DNA of 64,000 bases, from positions 329,501-393,500 of the forward strand of contig JAQGDQ010000113.1 in NCBI GenBank assembly GCA_030141605.1. The letters run 5' to 3'. Below the pieces are notes generated by a model that was given only the letters and a program-made list of their open reading frames with translations, did no database searches and was not told the DNA's origin. Positions within the stretch are counted from its first letter, which is position 1. Each line of letters starts with the position of its first letter. Shown piece after piece: positions 60,486 through 64,000 of this stretch. Both the position numbers and the translations under genes were made by a program. The stretch is from Tubiluchus corallicola. Taxonomy: Eukaryota; Priapulida; Priapulimorpha; Priapulimorphida; Tubiluchidae.

Positions 60486-63400
60486 AGTGGGTGATCATCA
60501 TTTCTTAGTATTGAATACATGAATTATTATCTACAGTATTGAAGCATATATCTGATCCACAATACACATCAAGAATCTTGCACACTGAGTGCGCAAAAGT
60601 CTGTATAGGCGTTGCCATGCGTGGTTTAATAGCATATAATTTCTTCTTAGAAAGGTCAGCAATGGAATGCGTAGTTACACTCAGCCAACAACAATCACGC
60701 CATTGTCTGCAGGCAGACATATATTAGGCATGCAGGAATTTGATGAATAAATTCTGCCTCCCTTTTCTTACAGCCTAGCAACAACCGAGCTACCAGGCTG
60801 CCATGCAGGTAAACACGATGCATATTTAGTTATACTTACCTCACTTGAGTTGTAAAACTACTTGAGGGTTAAGGTCAACTAGTAACAAAAATTTGGATTT
60901 CCAGTCAAGTCCTATCTGGTATTTTTACAAAACTGGCTCTTTCAAGAAGAGTAAGGTGAAGCGAGGTGAGGTAAGGTAAGGTGAGTGAAGTGAGATGAGG
61001 TAAAATAAGATATCTGTTGACAGCAGTTTTTATTCCCAGGTCTATAAAATTATAAGATTATGCAATAAACGAAATAAAATAAAAGCAGTTTCATCAGTCC
61101 CAGTTCTTGCACGGTGACACATACAAACTGCAGTGCAAGTTACATTGTCAAAATTCGTAATAAGAAGTTGTATTTCTGCAGACCTGACGCGTCAGCTGGA
61201 AAAGCGTGGAATTTGAATGCAATGCAGTTTAGAACTGAAATGCGATTACAATAACTACAATATGGACAGCGATTGAAAGAGTCTCCATCTATTATCAGGA
61301 TTCTGAAGAATTTGCAGCGCGTAGATGAAATGTTAGTCATACTGCTTAGTTTATTTACGAATGCAATACCTGATTCCTTTCCAGTTACAGTCGCAGAATA
61401 AATACGACTAATGCGGTTAATACGAATGTGAATTTGTGTGAATAATTTAATAATTAGCCAAGAACTGTGCCACCCATAACCAGATAATTAGATTATAATC
61501 TATCCGCGAAATCTTTACCACCCATGAGTTATAGCAATTAGCAAATCAGCAAATTCATGAAGTCGTTTTTCCTGCCACGCCAAGATACGATAAAAGAAGC
61601 AGCTCTTTATAATACACATCTCATTCTGCAATGGTCAGACAGTTAAAACCATTAGCAAACACACAAGGCTCGGCAAATTGAAAAAGTAGATTTGCACGGA
61701 ATATTTGCACGAGATACTATATTAGCAGCAAGAGAATGTTTGACCCAGTGACACAGAGTGGCTCGGACATCTATATATCACTTTCACAATTTGACTAGAG
61801 GGACAGCATCTGTTGCGCAAAAAGTTTCAATAGTTCTTTTAAACAACGTTTTATGTTTTGCGCAATTGTCTTTTCACATTTTTTATTTTGCATCCTAGAA
61901 AAATGTTATCAACTAGTATTTAAAGCAAATATCAACAACATCAATTTAGGTCATTTTCTAAAGCATAAGATTAGACTACTGCCTGCGGCGAAATTATCCT
62001 GAGAAATATCAAGAAAATTATAGTTTGACTTATCAGTAATAAAATCGCAACAATAACAGTATATCTGTCTAGCTGTTGTGTCGTCATTTCGTTATTGAAG
62101 TTTACAACAACAAAGTTTTTCACATTATTTTTCACCTGGACATACATTTGAAAAGTTAAGCGCGTGTATAGCGCAATTTACTTATCACTAGACGATAACC
62201 AAACTAGGCACGTTTCAAAATATTTAAAGCGAAATAAGCAAAAGCTTTTTTAGATTAAAAAGGCACTCCAAATAGATTTTGCCTTTAACAACGGAAACCC
62301 TAACACTCAACCCAAACGTTTTAAATTCATAGTGAAGATATTTCACTTCGAAGCCCGTATCACTTTAAACAATGAAACAAGCGTTGACAAACAGCTTAAG
62401 TAAAAGCCTCCCTCAGTTTGTCTTTGCTGCTCGCGGCCATAAATGTGAACGTGCCTTAACGTTCATTACCTGAAAGTAACTAAAAATCTCTTCAAACCGC
62501 AGACCTTCAAAAACAACTCGCTGTGAGGTATAGAGTTGTTATTTTGTTTGACTTTTCTGTTTATCCAAAAGCGTGAAAAGTGAGAGATAAAGGAAGTCAA
62601 GGCTTGTGATGATACAACCACAAGCACAGCTTTTGTGGTTGACGACTGTAAGGAATGTTGATTCAAGCTACATTTTACTGAACAATGCGCTGTGAGCTAC
62701 GCAGAAAGAGTCATAAAAACTTACGGGTAATAATTTGATAAAACTGTTCGTCCAAATTGCCCAGGTATTCACGATATTTCATGCAGGATAAAAAACACAT
62801 GCAGGATATTCAAGAACATCTTATCGAGGAGTAATACTTGCTTTATACTGCTAGAAAAAGTTTCAGGTTCAATGTCATCCAAACAAGTTCTATGACGTGT
62901 AAAAATTAAATTTAAGATGTCACTTCTTACGAACACAAGCTCTGTATAGCTGCAAACTGTACACGAAAGGAAGAGAAAAGAAAATTAGTTACGTTTTACA
63001 AATTTTGATCATTGTAGTTAAGCTACATAATAACAGCTATAAAATTATCTTTACGTCTTCCATCAACAGAAGAAATAACTGCTATAACAAACTGTATTTA
63101 AAATGTATAACCTAACCTAACCAAGAAAAACTGAACAGTCGTCAGTGTGATATACCTTTTTTTAACCGCTCAAGAAAAAATACTCCGGCTTCAAAACGCG
63201 CTAATTATTTGTCGATCATTTAATTTATTTAACACTCATTTTAACGAATATTTCTCATGGCTATACAAAATTTACGCTTTTCTTCGTTTTCGCACGACGC
63301 CGCAAACTCGTTTTGAAAATTAACAATTTTACAGATTCGTTAAACCCAGCCGTAAAACAGTCCTTGACCAAGCCTATAATTTCACCTACTTATTAACAAC

Positions 63401-64000
63401 TTTAGGACTATACAAACTTTCTATAGGCCCAATCAGCTCTGTGACAACCAACACACAAACTTCTTCTATTATAGGCATTGAGGTATCAATAATTTTCAGA
63501 GTTCTACCCACTTCTAATCTGCGGCTAACAGCGCAAGTTCTTCTACTCCTAAAGATGGATTTGGTTGAAGTTGTTAAACATTTTTATTTATTTTAGCTAT
63601 CCAAGTTGTTTTAACACAAACGCCGTCTGAAATTCTATAAATTCTATAAAGACCGAATTTTAAAACCAATTGGTTTCCATGGTTTAAAATGTAACTCGAA
63701 AGCCGTAACATCCAGTTGAACACTTAAATAAAGGGCTTAGACTTTTTATATAAAGTACTGTAGAGTCTTAAAAATACCTTAACACAATTTTCAAATCGAA
63801 TTCCACTCAGAAGGTGTCGTAACTATCTACAGCACCATAGCAACAAAAAGTGTCCTAAAAGATCGAGGTTATAGCAAGATCCAGACAGAATGGAAATACC
63901 ATGGAACAGAAATCCTTTGGCAAACACTAAACGTGACTTATTACTATGATAATTTAACACAGCCCAATTAAATTAATCCGCGCACTATTTTCGCGTAGTT

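Larger units (their letters stand above)
58359..64000. other. Region upstream of the recognised IQSEC exons, no gene seen
   Basis: Should contain the missing 5' exon(s) of the IQSEC gene, but none stands out. A methionine-free frame ending at a CAG|GTAATG donor near 62468 would join in phase but has no start codon. A MITE and short repeats are listed separately. A TA microsatellite lies at 59917-59930 and GAGGTAAG-type low complexity at 60955-61005. Confidence 0.5.

Noticed and set aside
62466-62666. Frame ending in CAG|GTAATG that would join the first IQSEC exon in phase
   Set aside because: It has no ATG and no similarity to IQSEC N-termini. A matching phase happens one time in three by chance.

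Overview
The window is nuclear DNA from a non-vertebrate animal. It is AT-rich and gene-sparse, with GT-AG introns, AATAAA-type 3' ends, several SINE-like and MITE-like repeats and degenerate non-LTR retrotransposons. The species cannot be fixed from the sequence. Every gene I could model reads on the minus strand.

Region 1 (about 3.3-12.0 kb) is a cluster of gustatory-receptor-like (GRL) seven-transmembrane genes. One complete four-exon gene (3574-5758) ends in the family motif TY-x5-QF. Two further large first exons (6960-8036 and 10889-12013) stop at the same phase-0 donor, but I find no small 3' exons of their own. The likeliest reading is a locus with three alternative first exons sharing one constant 3' end. 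Region 2 (13.0-16.7 kb) is a decayed CR1/L2-like LINE, followed by a GC-rich unclassified block (17.3-17.9 kb) and a SINE fragment.

Region 3 (19.4-41.6 kb) is one 24-exon gene for a predicted 1759-residue protein. It starts with a 653-residue Ser-rich exon, followed by five exon cassettes (a 67-codon ankyrin exon, a 34-36-codon ankyrin exon and a linker exon), with a Dpy-30 motif between cassettes 4 and 5. All exon phases agree and the total is divisible by three. A 315-codon methionine-free exon (27703-28650) in one of its introns is a candidate alternative 3' end. Introns carry a LINE fragment, a 66-bp minisatellite, a perfect 38-bp inverted repeat and a SINE.

Region 4 (41.7-46.5 kb) is intergenic and holds two palindromic elements with hammerhead-like cores. 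Region 5 (46.5-58.4 kb) is an IQSEC/schizo-type Arf GEF in 12 recognised exons: IQ motif, Sec7 with the glutamic finger, PH domain and a C-terminal PDZ-ligand motif. Its 5' end was not found. One of its introns carries a roughly 29-copy, 32-bp minisatellite that repeats splice-donor-like sequence. Region 6 (58.4-64.0 kb) holds no gene I can support, only a MITE and short repeats.

The three gene systems have no evident functional link: chemoreception, a probable scaffold with a cilium-type docking motif, and Arf-GTPase activation at the membrane.
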